A stretch of DNA of 64,000 bases, from assembly GCF_000621865.1 (NCBI RefSeq), contig NZ_JHXE01000001.1:124001-188000 (forward strand). The letters are read 5' to 3'. Shown here one piece after another: positions 16,855 through 26,077 of the stretch. A model generated the notes under the pieces. It was not told where the DNA came from. It saw only the letters and a list, made by a program, of their open reading frames with translations, and made no database searches. The stretch's first letter is position 1; each line of letters begins with the position of its first letter. The position numbers and the translations under genes were made by a program. Source of the DNA: Pseudobutyrivibrio sp. MD2005 (lineage in GTDB: Bacteria; Bacillota; Clostridia; Lachnospirales; Lachnospiraceae).

Positions 16855-19800
16855 ATGAGAGTTTCAAGGAAGAAAATCAGGAAGTTAATTGAAGGATTCT
16901 ACAGCAATAGCCGCGCTAGAGGAATAGCTCTAGTGCTGGTTTTTGTATTGTTTATTATCTCTATACGAATTCCATTTACAATTGCTGATGACGAGATGAG
17001 ACAATCAACAGTTGTATCTTTTGAAATGTTAGGCGAGGGCGTCGCAAATCAGTATCTTCCACTTGGGGCGTCAGAAGATAACATCAGCTTTCCAACCACT
17101 TTAACAGCTACATTAGAGACAAAGATTGAAAAAGAAAAAGAGGAAGAGCTTCTGGAAAAATTGCCAGAGGAGCTGCCTTTAGAAGTGCTGCCACCAGAAG
17201 AACTTCCACCAGAGGAGCATCCACTAGAAGAATTGCCTCCAGAGGAATTACCAGAAGGTGAATTGCCTGAGGGTGAGGTCCCAGTGGATGGAGTCATAGA
17301 AGGTGAAGGAAATGCAGACGGTGTTGAGCCTACTGATGTGGGACAACCAGGCGAAACAGGTGTAGAAGCAGTAGAAGGAACAGACGGAGCAGAAGGAATA
17401 GAAGGTACCGAAACCGGCACAGCAGAAGGTACGGAGGCACCTGTAGCTTCAGAGGGACAGCCTTCAGATGAAACTGGGGCCCAGGATGATAGCGGGGCAG
17501 ATTCAAGTCAAACTGATGCTGGTTCCTCAGATGCTGGTTCCTCAGATGCTGGTTCCTCAGATGCTGACTCCTCAGATGCTGGCACATCAGATACGGGTTC
17601 CTCAGACAGTGGCTCATCAGATGATGGAGGCTCAGATGGTGATTCTACAGCTGGGCTATTTTTAAACATGCTATTTCCAACTATGATTGCCCATGCCGAG
17701 ACAGAGATTGAGATTAAGACTGAGCAGGTTGGCATTAGCTGCACCGGTTGGGTGTTGGACGAATCAAGTAGCACAGGGGCAGGTTTTGATTCATCGATAG
17801 CAGGGGCAGTCTATGTGTATCGCCCAGAGATTGAAACAGATTATGTTGTGGAGGCAGAACTTCCTACAATAACAGTGCACATTGTGGAAGAGGCAGTGGT
17901 TCCTACAGCCCTTGAGCTTGTGGCAGTTTTGGATGATGTGACAATAATTCTTAGAGCTGATGCTGGAGTATTTCCTGATGGTGTGGCCCTAAGCGCAAGA
18001 AAGGTATCTGACGAGGAAGCTCAGATACTTGATGATGCAGTGCGAAATTCAACAGATGAAACAGAGCTAGTTGGCACAATAAGCTATGACATTAAGGTAA
18101 TCGATGCATCAGGTAACGAAGTGCAACCAGATACCACCAAGGGTGGAGCACGCCTTTCATTTACCCTTGCTAGTAATCCAGAAGAAGAGATTGAACTTTA
18201 CCACATTACGGGTTCAATAGATAATTTAACTTCTGTTGAAAGAATTAACAGCGAAAGATACGACAACACTGTGGAGGCTAATATTGATGGATTTTCTTAC
18301 TATACATTAGCCTATGCAAATGGTGCTGCCACCCCATCAATTGTTTTAAGTAAAGATAGGAATCAAAGTGCAGATAGTCTTGTAAAGGAAGTAGTTAATA
18401 AGAGTATTAAAGCCACAAATACAAGTAGAACGGGAACAGTATATACATTCTCAAATGGTGGATCAGATGTAGGAATTGGATCAGGAATTATATTAGATTC
18501 AAGCGGAACTGAAGCCGGTGCAAATGATCCAGATTTGGCCAAATTAGTCGCAAATATGGGAAAAAGTTATGGTGGACATACATCAACCCTTGAGTTTGAA
18601 ATGATAGCAGATGGGGAACTGCTTACATTTGATTACGCCTTTGCTTCATCTGAATTTGTATATGATTCTAGTTTTAATGATATATTTGGATTGTTTGTAA
18701 GCATAAATGATGGGCCTTATGAAAATATTGCATTAATTACCAGAGCAGATGGAACAACAGTACCAGTGACCATAGTAAATTTGCGTGCAGGTGTAGACGG
18801 AACAGAAATGAATAATGGTAGTGCACAGAATCCTCAAGAAGGTACACATTCATTATTTACATACACAACTCTACCATTAAATGGTACTGAATTAAATGGA
18901 ATATCCAATGTATTTACAGCCCAAAAAGCAGTGCATATAAACGATAAAGTAAAAATTAAGTTTGCGATTTGTGATATTGGAGATACATCTGTTACATCCT
19001 ATGTGTTTATAAAGAAAGGCTCTTTGAGCTTCAACGCCCCAGAGGCAGAAACAGAGTACATAGACGAAAATCTTGAAAACCTGGAACCAGGCAAGGAATA
19101 CAAAATTACAACAGATGAGGGTGAGTTTACATTTACTGCTGATGAAAATGGATGCATTCCTCTAGAAGGAACGGATAACGATGGCAATCCATATAATTTC
19201 ATAGGAAAAACTCTTACTATTGTACAAAAGGGTGGGGAGGGGCAACCAGATTCCGACCCACAGGTACATGAAATTCCAGATAGGCCAACATCCGAGGATA
19301 CCCCACAGGAAGAGCCACCTGACCCAGAGACTAGCGGTGCTCTCAAGCCTTCAGAGGTGGTAGAGGATGACGTGGATGCTGAGGCGACCAAGACTACTAT
19401 CACAATTCATATCGAGCCTAGCGAGACTGATAAGATGGATGAAGAGTATCGTATTTACGATATGGGCGGAAATGAAATGCCAGGCTATGACTGGGTGAAG
19501 CCTTCTGAGGATGGCACTCTGAAATTCGAAGGCCTGGAGGAAGGTCATGAATATATCATCAGATCGAGAAAGCCTGCTACAGAATCGTCTTTCCAATCCC
19601 CTATTAGTGAAGGTGTAAAAGTAAGGACAACAGGCTCACTTATTGTGGAAAACAAGGATGATGTGGAAGCTGTGTATGATGGCAATACAAAGGGATATTT
19701 TGTGGCTGCCGACCAGCAGGATGCTGTAATTATGTACAGCTCTGACCCAGAGGAAGCTTACACATTAGTAAAGCCAACATTCGTAGATGTTGGAGTATAC

Positions 19801-21024
19801 AAGGTTTACTATAAAGTAGGTAAAAAGGGCTTTAAGACTGAATATGGCTCATATACAGTCACTATCTTAAAGGCGCCACGTGAAGATATCATATTAGATG
19901 AAATAGAGATTAATAAAAAAGATAATCCAGTTCCAATGCTTAAAATAGGGGACCTCATTGAAGATTACGAGAAGGCTGTTCTAGTAAGCAGCAATAATCC
20001 TGTTACATATAGAATTTCAAGCAAGAACTACGAGGATTATTATATTAAGATGCCATTCAGGTATGAAAAAGAGCCTGAGGTGCCAGCACCAGTGCCAGAG
20101 AAAAAGCCGGAGCCTAAAAAAGAGCCGGTAAAGAAAGAGCCAGTAAAACAAGAAACAGTTAAGAAAGAGACAACAAAATCAACTCCTTCAAAGGCTGCTC
20201 CTACTCCAGTGACAAAAAAGGCACCAGAACCAAACCCAGAGCCAACCCCAGCCCCTGCTCCAGTAACGAAAACAAAGAAAAAAGTATTGGCTCCTGTGGC
20301 AGAGCCTGAAAAGCCAAACCCAGGTAAAATCATTGTTTCAATGGAGCTTGCAGATGCAGAAAGAAATAATGCGGCATTGGCTGATAGCAATGCCGTGGCA
20401 GATATAGTGCTCAGCCCAGACCAAAGAAATGCTGTTGATTCTGGTAGCAATATAGAAATAAAAGTCGAGCTTACACCAATCCTATTTGAAAACGTGACCG
20501 AAGAAGAAGTAGAGGCTATCGAAAGAGGTTTGAGCTCATTTGATTCAACTATTCCAAATATCACTGTGGCTGATTACATGGATATTAGTATGTTCATGAG
20601 AATGAACGATGATAATTGGGATCAGATTACTGAGACAGAAAAACCAATCAATATAGTGATAGAAATTCCTGATGATTACAAGGGCTTGTCGCAAAACTAT
20701 TATATCCTTAGAGTGCATGATGGCGTGCTTACGCTTTTGGAGGATTTGGATGACGATCCTGACACAATCACCATCTCTACAGAATTCTTCTCTACCTATG
20801 TGCTTATGTATGAAGGGGCTCCAGTGGTAGAGGAAGTGGTTGAAGAAGTAGTAGAGGAACGCTGCCATCTATGTCACAGATGTCCAACCTTCCTTGGAAT
20901 ATGCTATTTCGTATGGCTTCTTATAATAGTAGGCGTATTTACTATCATCCTTTCTATTATCATTATTAATAGAGAGAAGAAGGAGAAAAAACAGGAAGCT
21001 GAAAAGAAACAGATTGCTAGCTAA
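16855..21024 (+). CDS. Large membrane-anchored surface protein with choice-of-anchor L domain
   Basis: A 1389-residue exported protein. The N-terminus has basic residues, then a hydrophobic signal or anchor (about 24-44, ALVLVFVLFIISIRIPF). Next come a Glu/Pro-rich repeat region (ELPPEE, ELPEGE units, about 95-145), a Gly/Glu region and Asp/Ser/Gly repeats (GSSDAGSSDAGSSD). Residues about 540-720 form a domain with the pattern of choice-of-anchor L modules (GIGSGIILDSSG, DYAFASSEFVYDSSFNDIFG). A Lys/Pro/Glu-rich stalk lies near 1080-1155, then a late beta domain, CHLCHRC (1337-1343) and a C-terminal membrane helix with a Lys-rich tail. There is no LPXTG motif. The ATG has a poor ribosome binding site and sits just after a leader terminator. 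I infer an adhesin-like surface protein. Confidence 0.8.
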   Translation: MRVSRKKIRKLIEGFYSNSRARGIALVLVFVLFIISIRIPFTIADDEMRQSTVVSFEMLGEGVANQYLPLGASEDNISFPTTLTATLETKIEKEKEEELLEKLPEELPLEVLPPEELPPEEHPLEELPPEELPEGELPEGEVPVDGVIEGEGNADGVEPTDVGQPGETGVEAVEGTDGAEGIEGTETGTAEGTEAPVASEGQPSDETGAQDDSGADSSQTDAGSSDAGSSDAGSSDADSSDAGTSDTGSSDSGSSDDGGSDGDSTAGLFLNMLFPTMIAHAETEIEIKTEQVGISCTGWVLDESSSTGAGFDSSIAGAVYVYRPEIETDYVVEAELPTITVHIVEEAVVPTALELVAVLDDVTIILRADAGVFPDGVALSARKVSDEEAQILDDAVRNSTDETELVGTISYDIKVIDASGNEVQPDTTKGGARLSFTLASNPEEEIELYHITGSIDNLTSVERINSERYDNTVEANIDGFSYYTLAYANGAATPSIVLSKDRNQSADSLVKEVVNKSIKATNTSRTGTVYTFSNGGSDVGIGSGIILDSSGTEAGANDPDLAKLVANMGKSYGGHTSTLEFEMIADGELLTFDYAFASSEFVYDSSFNDIFGLFVSINDGPYENIALITRADGTTVPVTIVNLRAGVDGTEMNNGSAQNPQEGTHSLFTYTTLPLNGTELNGISNVFTAQKAVHINDKVKIKFAICDIGDTSVTSYVFIKKGSLSFNAPEAETEYIDENLENLEPGKEYKITTDEGEFTFTADENGCIPLEGTDNDGNPYNFIGKTLTIVQKGGEGQPDSDPQVHEIPDRPTSEDTPQEEPPDPETSGALKPSEVVEDDVDAEATKTTITIHIEPSETDKMDEEYRIYDMGGNEMPGYDWVKPSEDGTLKFEGLEEGHEYIIRSRKPATESSFQSPISEGVKVRTTGSLIVENKDDVEAVYDGNTKGYFVAADQQDAVIMYSSDPEEAYTLVKPTFVDVGVYKVYYKVGKKGFKTEYGSYTVTILKAPREDIILDEIEINKKDNPVPMLKIGDLIEDYEKAVLVSSNNPVTYRISSKNYEDYYIKMPFRYEKEPEVPAPVPEKKPEPKKEPVKKEPVKQETVKKETTKSTPSKAAPTPVTKKAPEPNPEPTPAPAPVTKTKKKVLAPVAEPEKPNPGKIIVSMELADAERNNAALADSNAVADIVLSPDQRNAVDSGSNIEIKVELTPILFENVTEEEVEAIERGLSSFDSTIPNITVADYMDISMFMRMNDDNWDQITETEKPINIVIEIPDDYKGLSQNYYILRVHDGVLTLLEDLDDDPDTITISTEFFSTYVLMYEGAPVVEEVVEEVVEERCHLCHRCPTFLGICYFVWLLIIVGVFTIILSIIIINREKKEKKQEAEKKQIAS

Positions 21025-21054
21025 AAGTCAAAAAATCAACATTGAGGAATAATG

Positions 21055-21093
21055 AAATGCAAGGCCTTAAAATACAAGGTCTTGCATTTTTTT
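21055..21093 (+). terminator. Terminator after the surface protein gene
   Basis: A 14-bp stem (AAATGCAAGGCCTT with AAGGTCTTGCATTT, one mismatch/wobble) followed by a T run, 30 nt after the stop codon at 21024. Confidence 0.88.
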
Positions 21094-21119
21094 GTGGGCA
21101 AAAGTTGCATATCTTGGGT

Positions 21120-21146
21120 TAAGTTTGGCAGTCTCGAACCGATAAT
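21120..21146 (+). promoter_or_regulatory. Sigma-28 (SigD/FliA) promoter of flagellin
   Basis: TAAG (21120-21123), exactly 15 bp, then CCGATAAT (21139-21146): a close match to the motility sigma-28 consensus. It is 82 bp upstream of the flagellin ATG. Confidence 0.88.
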
Positions 21147-21228
21147 TATGATGTAAGGACATGGAAGACCTATACAATTAAATACACCGCACGGATGCTA
21201 GACTTGTTTTTGCTTTAGGAGGCAACGT

Positions 21229-22665
21229 ATGAGAATTAACAACAACATGTCAGCGGTGATTACAAATAATCAGCTATTAGGTACAGAAAATTCCCTTGCA
21301 GATGTAATGGAAAAATTAAGCTCAGGCTTCAGTATTAATCATGCTTCAGATAATCCATCTGGAATCGCTATTGCCGGAAAGATGCAGGCTCAGATCGAGG
21401 GGCTTTCACAGGCTTCTACAAATGGCTCCGATGGAATCTCAGTACTTCAAACAGCAGAAGGTGCACTCAACGAAGTAACAGATATGATTCAAAGAATGAG
21501 AGAGCTTTCTGTTCAGGCAGCTAATGGAACAAATTCATTATCTGACAAACAATCAATTCAGAAGGAAATCGATTCGCTATTAGAGGAAATTGATAGAGTA
21601 GCAGACACTACAGAATTCAACAGTATTAATCTGCTTAATGGTTCTTTAGATAACAGAACCTATGGTGAGCATGCAACAAGAATTCAGACCTCTACTGCAG
21701 TTCCAGCTGGAACATACACAGTAAAGATTGAGAAGGCTGCAGAGCAGGCAAAGGTAGGCGGCACAGCTTTATTCTTGAACGGCGATACAGAGCTATCAAT
21801 GGGTGGTGAAGTCATTATTAATGGATATGGCATCACACTTGCAGCTGGTATGAGCAGAGAAGGCGTGTACGAGGCAATGAGAGATGCTTGCGAACATGGT
21901 GGCGCACAGATTACAAATCCTGATGATGTTATTCAGATTAATTCACTTAAGTATGGCGCAAATGCAAATTTGAAAATTGAATTTTCATCTATAGATTTTG
22001 CGGTAGCTTTAGGATTTACTGAGGCTGCAACAGCACCAGTTGGCGATAACGGTGCACCTATCCTTGAAGATACAGGTTTTGATGCAGTGATGTATCTTGA
22101 CACAGTCGAACCTTCAATGTTTGGCCCGCAGGCAACAGTTAACAAAGACGGAAACCATATGACTATTACAGATACAAATGGTTTCAAGTTCTCATTCTTA
22201 GTTGAAGCAGGTTTTGATGAAACTACAGATCCGGATGGGCTTGGAATTATCAATTTCAACGTAACAGATATCGGGTCAATGACACTTCATGTTGGTGCAA
22301 ATAAGAACCAGAACATGGAAGTAAGAATTGCAGCAGTTACAACAGAGTTTATGTACATCGATGATTTAGATGTTACAAGAAAAGATGGAGCAGAGGATGC
22401 GTTAGATTCTCTTGATACAGCTTTAAGCTATGTTACATCTGTAAGATCTCAGCTTGGTGCATACGAAAACAGATTGGACCATACAACAAAATCGCTTGAT
22501 ACAACAGAGGAAAATATGACATCAGCCATTTCCAGAATTGAAGATGCTGATATGGCAACAACAATGGTTGAATATACAAGACTAAATGTTTTAGAGCAGG
22601 CTGGCACATCGGCGCTTGCTCAGGCAAATGAGCTTCCACAGCTAGCATTACAGTTATTACAGTAA
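21229..22665 (+). CDS. fliC: Flagellin
   Basis: Flagellar filament protein of 478 residues. The N-terminal D0/D1 region (MRINNNMSAVITNNQ, then KLSSGFSINHASDNPSG and the helix with RMRELSVQAANGTNS) and the C-terminal D0 region (RIEDADMATTMVEYTRLNVLEQAG, shown here as its parts RIEDADMATTM and LEQAGTSALAQAN) are strongly conserved. The central 200 residues are a variable surface domain. It is driven by a sigma-28 promoter and has a strong AGGAGG site. The 80-nt leader contains GGA triplets at 21157, 21163, 21193 and 21218 (the last in the ribosome binding site); in Bacillus such motifs are bound by CsrA, so similar control is possible. fliS follows 55 nt downstream. Confidence 0.96.
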   Translation: MRINNNMSAVITNNQLLGTENSLADVMEKLSSGFSINHASDNPSGIAIAGKMQAQIEGLSQASTNGSDGISVLQTAEGALNEVTDMIQRMRELSVQAANGTNSLSDKQSIQKEIDSLLEEIDRVADTTEFNSINLLNGSLDNRTYGEHATRIQTSTAVPAGTYTVKIEKAAEQAKVGGTALFLNGDTELSMGGEVIINGYGITLAAGMSREGVYEAMRDACEHGGAQITNPDDVIQINSLKYGANANLKIEFSSIDFAVALGFTEAATAPVGDNGAPILEDTGFDAVMYLDTVEPSMFGPQATVNKDGNHMTITDTNGFKFSFLVEAGFDETTDPDGLGIINFNVTDIGSMTLHVGANKNQNMEVRIAAVTTEFMYIDDLDVTRKDGAEDALDSLDTALSYVTSVRSQLGAYENRLDHTTKSLDTTEENMTSAISRIEDADMATTMVEYTRLNVLEQAGTSALAQANELPQLALQLLQ

Positions 22666-22720
22666 GGGAATGGGAGCGAAGCTTCACAAGTAAATCCGAT
22701 GCCTTAGAGGAGTATAGTTA

Positions 22721-23197
22721 ATGAACAAAGATAAGATTTCAGCTTTTACCTTAAAAATAGCATCTAGTAATGGCACAGGATTAATTACAATCCTTTATGA
22801 CATTTACGAAGAATACGAGAGTGATGCACTTATATATTTTGAAGCTGGCCAAGTGGATGAAGCTGTGGTTGCACTGAAAAAGTGTGCTGAGGTTGTAGAC
22901 CACCTCCAGAAAGATTTAAACTTTAACTACAAGGTAAGTGGAAATCTGTACGCGCTTTACGATTATGTAAAACGAAATGTTGCAAAGTCCATCTATAAGG
23001 CAAATACGGAGGGGCTTATAGAAGCAAAGAAAGTAATGGATGAATTAGGTGACGCATTTGAGCAGATTGCAAAGGAGGATAATTCAGCTCCGTTAATGCA
23101 GAATACCCAAGCTATAATGGCAGGCGCTACATATGGAAGAAACTCATTAAACGAAAGTGTAATGGGCAACCAAGCAAGCCGAGGCTTTTGGGCATAA
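22721..23197 (+). CDS. fliS: Flagellar export chaperone FliS
   Basis: A 158-residue FliS-type chaperone that binds the C-terminal helices of newly made flagellin and prevents early assembly. All-helical pattern: an N-terminal polar stretch, the helix with TGLITILYDIYEEYESDA, a helix containing VVALKKCAEVVDHLQKDLNF, and LYALYDYVKRNVAKS matching the family's conserved LYDYL segment. It is slightly longer than typical FliS (about 125-135 residues) owing to a polar C-terminal tail. Placed directly downstream of flagellin, with AGAGGAG upstream of its ATG, and ended by a strong terminator. Confidence 0.92.
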   Translation: MNKDKISAFTLKIASSNGTGLITILYDIYEEYESDALIYFEAGQVDEAVVALKKCAEVVDHLQKDLNFNYKVSGNLYALYDYVKRNVAKSIYKANTEGLIEAKKVMDELGDAFEQIAKEDNSAPLMQNTQAIMAGATYGRNSLNESVMGNQASRGFWA

Positions 23198-23218
23198 ATA
23201 TGAATAAGAATTATGTAA

Positions 23219-23252
23219 AAGAGATTCCAATTGATTTGGAGTCTCTTTTTTT
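23219..23252 (+). terminator. Terminator after fliS
   Basis: Stem AAGAGATTCCAA with TTGGAGTCTCTT (one mismatch) and a 5-nt loop, followed by a run of eight T. Confidence 0.88.
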
Positions 23253-23301
23253 TAGGCCTATTTTGTAGCTTTTATTGTCACAACTATACATGAGAGATGA
23301 T

Positions 23302-23331
23302 AAATTGACTTGATTTGATGTCAATTTTTTA
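23302..23331 (+). terminator. Terminator-like hairpin before the Tad operon
   Basis: AAATTGAC and GTCAATTT (8-bp perfect stem, 10-nt loop) run directly into TTTT, 80 bp upstream of the first Tad gene. It is AT-rich and therefore weak; it could attenuate readthrough or be part of the leader. Confidence 0.4.
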
Positions 23332-23411
23332 CAAATTATCAATTCGTAAAAATAAACAAAATAAAATATAGCGAGAAATGCTATATAAAAAATGGCTCCA
23401 GGGACCTATAC

Positions 23412-23858
23412 TTGTCACTCGGAAGCGAGGTGAGAAAAACGAGCTTATTTTTGATCTGGACTATCTTGACTACCGCATCTATCTTTGATGCAAAATCATA
23501 TCGGATTCCAAATCAATTAATCATCCTAGGATACGGCGCAGGAATATGCTTGAACCTGGAGGCTTATGGGATGATGGGTATTGCTTATTTCATATTAAAG
23601 GCCGCCTGGCCAATATTTGCTTTATCACTGTTATACATATTGGGTAAAGGACTAGGTGCAGGAGATATCAAATTATTTTCTGTCATGTCATCCGTGGTGG
23701 GATCTCAATTAACAGTGGATGTGATGGTTACTTCCGTAATAATCGCAGGCTGTGTTATTTTGGTGCTAAGTCTTTATAGAAAGCAATTAATAAAGGGAAA
23801 GCTTCATTATTCTTTTTATATGACGGCTGCGTTTTTCTTACTGCAGTTCAAATCATAG
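23412..23858 (+). CDS. tadV: Prepilin peptidase (A24 family, TadV/CpaA-like)
   Basis: A 148-residue integral membrane aspartic protease that would cut the leader of Flp-type prepilins. Two catalytic aspartates are visible: Asp26 in FDAKSYRIPN and Asp85 in the family motif GAGDIK (residues 82-87). About four hydrophobic segments fit the short, methylase-free form. The start is uncertain: the TTG at 23412 has AGGGGA 7 nt upstream, while the GTG at 23430 also has a purine-rich site. It is the first gene of a long same-strand Tad operon. A second A24 enzyme occurs at 30656. Confidence 0.88.
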   Translation: MSLGSEVRKTSLFLIWTILTTASIFDAKSYRIPNQLIILGYGAGICLNLEAYGMMGIAYFILKAAWPIFALSLLYILGKGLGAGDIKLFSVMSSVVGSQLTVDVMVTSVIIAGCVILVLSLYRKQLIKGKLHYSFYMTAAFFLLQFKS

Positions 23859-23874
23859 ATAATGGAGGTTAAAA

Positions 23875-24873
23875 ATGAAAAATTTGGAACTTGCATTGTG
23901 TGATACCTGCGATGAATACATATTAAAATTTGCATCCTATCTTATGGATAATATGGACGTAGGGATACACATATTTACAACAACAGAAGGCTTCTATTCT
24001 GATGATAGTGATTATGATATCGCTATTATGTCGGAAGATTTTAAAGAGATATCTGAGTTTAGACCCAAAGGGGTGATTAAGCATAAGTACTTTTTATGTG
24101 AAAGCCATGACAATGAAGACGCAAATTTCATTTATAAGTACCAGTCGATGACAAATATTATGGATGAAATAAAGGAACTTAAGAAAGTAAAATGCGTTGG
24201 TGCTAGTATACATAATTCTAATACAAAGTCTAAATTTGTAGGTGTTTATTCACCTACATGCCATGAACTACAGTTGCCATTTTCAATGGCGCTAAGTCAG
24301 GTTAGTAAAACCTACGGAAAAATCTTGTTTCTTGATCTGGAAGAGATTTCTATTTTGCCAAAGCTGCTCGGTAAAAATAATGAACGAAATCTGATGGATC
24401 TTCTATATGAAATAGATACAAACACCAACCATATTGACTTAAGTGAATATATCAGAAGCTTTATGGGCGTTGATTACATCGAACCATTTATCAATCCTAA
24501 TGAAATAAGTGAAATTGATAGCGAAAGCTGGATAGGCTTATTTGAGTTGTTACTAAAAATGGATTACGACATGATAGTGGTGCTATTTGGCAGAACGATA
24601 AATGGATTTGAGAAATGTATTCAGATGTTGGATAAGCTATATGTTTTAGGAAAGCCGGGAGACTATTTCAAAAAGGGCCAGGACATATTTTTTAATTACA
24701 TTGAAAAATTAGATGCTGAAATTAATTTGGAAAATGTAATCCTACCAATGTCAGCGTCAAATCTATCGGATAATAGCTATCAAATAGAAGAACTGTTGCA
24801 AGGTAATTTAGGTGTATTTGTAAAGAAATTACTCAGTGCAAATGGACAAGGTATGAAAGAAAATTATGGATAA
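23875..24873 (+). CDS. tadZ: TadZ/CpaE-like degenerate ParA-family protein
   Basis: A 332-residue cytoplasmic protein. An N-terminal receiver-like segment (about 1-110, with YDIAIMSEDF) is followed by a ParA/MinD-like core. The Walker A position has degenerated (GVYSPTCHELQLPFSMALS near 125-143, where MinD-type enzymes carry a glycine- and lysine-rich loop), while the following strand ILFLDLEE and the DYDMIVVLFG strand are kept. Such atypical ATPases are typical of TadZ, which places the pilus machine. It starts 16 nt after the peptidase gene with GGAGG and overlaps tadA by 8 nt, so its place in the operon supports the call. Confidence 0.78.
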   Translation: MKNLELALCDTCDEYILKFASYLMDNMDVGIHIFTTTEGFYSDDSDYDIAIMSEDFKEISEFRPKGVIKHKYFLCESHDNEDANFIYKYQSMTNIMDEIKELKKVKCVGASIHNSNTKSKFVGVYSPTCHELQLPFSMALSQVSKTYGKILFLDLEEISILPKLLGKNNERNLMDLLYEIDTNTNHIDLSEYIRSFMGVDYIEPFINPNEISEIDSESWIGLFELLLKMDYDMIVVLFGRTINGFEKCIQMLDKLYVLGKPGDYFKKGQDIFFNYIEKLDAEINLENVILPMSASNLSDNSYQIEELLQGNLGVFVKKLLSANGQGMKENYG

Positions 24874-26077
24874 TCTAGAAGAACAAATTAGAGTAGAGGT
24901 AATGGATGCCGTAGATCTTTCGGTGGACATTTCAGACGAAGCACTTCTTAGACTCATTAAAGAAAAAATAATTCAAATGGGCAGAATACGCCCGGTATCC
25001 CTCAAGGAAAGAAAAAGAATAGAATCTCATGTGTTTAACTCTTTGCGAAAATTGGATGTCTTAGAGGACCTGTTAAACGATGAAGAGATAACGGAAATAA
25101 TGATAAATGGACCTGACAATATTTTCATAGAAAAGAATGGAAGGGTCATTCATTCAGAGGAAAAATTTTCATCGGAAGAAAAGTTAAATGACATCATTCA
25201 AAGTATCGTAGGAAGCAGTAATAAGGTTGTAAATGAATCAAATCCTATTGTAGACACACGTCTAAAAGACGGCTCCAGAGTGAACATCGTATTGCCGCCG
25301 GCTGCAGTAGATTACAGCATAATCTCAATAAGAAAATTCCCAAAAGAACAAATGACAATGGACAGGTTGAAAAGCTATGGCTCTATATCTGCTGAACAGA
25401 TAGAGCTGCTTAGAAAGCTGGTAATAAGTGGGTATAACATATTTGTCTCTGGCGGAACAGGTAGCGGCAAAACGTCATTTTTGAATGCACTAGGAGAATT
25501 TATTCCAAAAGACGAAAGAGTGATCACAATTGAGGATAGCGCAGAGCTTCAACTAAAGAATGTTGAAAACATAGTGAGGCTTGAAGCTAGAAATGCAAAC
25601 CTTGAAGGAAACAATGAAATCACTATTAGAGATTTGCTAAAGTCATCCCTCAGAATGCGCCCCGATAGAATAATTGTAGGAGAGTGTCGTGGTGCTGAGG
25701 CGTTAGAAATGTTGCAGGCTTTCAATACAGGGCATGATGGCAGCTGCTCTACAGGACATAGCAATTCCTGTAAAGATATGCTTTCAAGATTGGAGACAAT
25801 GGTGCTGATGGGGGCGGAGATTCCACTCACTGCTATTAGGCAGCAAATTGCATCAGGCATAGATGTAATTGTTCAATTAGGCCGATTGCGTGACAAAAGT
25901 AGAAAGCTATTAGAAATATCAGAGGTAATTGGACTTGAAGATAATGAGATACTGCTGAATCCATTATACAAGTTCAAAGAAATTGAAGAAGTAAAAGGAA
26001 GGATTGTTGGTGAATGGGAAAAGATAGGAAGCCTAAAAAGAAGAGACAAACTACTGGCAAGTGGTCTATCAATATAA
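24866..26077 (+). CDS. tadA: Tad pilus assembly/secretion ATPase
   Basis: A 403-residue type II/IV secretion ATPase of the CpaF/TadA group that powers pilus export. Visible motifs: an N-terminal domain with LLNDEEITEIMINGPDNIF, the conserved arginine pair region SIISIRKF, the Walker A motif GGTGSGKT (196-203), an Asp box and Walker B region (MRPDRIIVGECRGAEALEM) and a His box with TGHDGSCSTGHSNS. Length is normal. Its start overlaps the tadZ end, and its 3' end overlaps the next gene by 64 nt, which implies translational coupling. Confidence 0.94.
   Translation: MDNLEEQIRVEVMDAVDLSVDISDEALLRLIKEKIIQMGRIRPVSLKERKRIESHVFNSLRKLDVLEDLLNDEEITEIMINGPDNIFIEKNGRVIHSEEKFSSEEKLNDIIQSIVGSSNKVVNESNPIVDTRLKDGSRVNIVLPPAAVDYSIISIRKFPKEQMTMDRLKSYGSISAEQIELLRKLVISGYNIFVSGGTGSGKTSFLNALGEFIPKDERVITIEDSAELQLKNVENIVRLEARNANLEGNNEITIRDLLKSSLRMRPDRIIVGECRGAEALEMLQAFNTGHDGSCSTGHSNSCKDMLSRLETMVLMGAEIPLTAIRQQIASGIDVIVQLGRLRDKSRKLLEISEVIGLEDNEILLNPLYKFKEIEEVKGRIVGEWEKIGSLKRRDKLLASGLSI

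Noticed and set aside
17330-17774. Overlapping Ser- and Leu-rich ORFs on both strands in the surface protein gene
   Set aside because: Shadows of the Asp/Ser repeat coding region.
23253-23411. c-di-GMP or other riboswitch before the Tad operon
   Set aside because: No match to the conserved GEMM core or other riboswitch cores could be found by eye; only an AT-rich hairpin is present.
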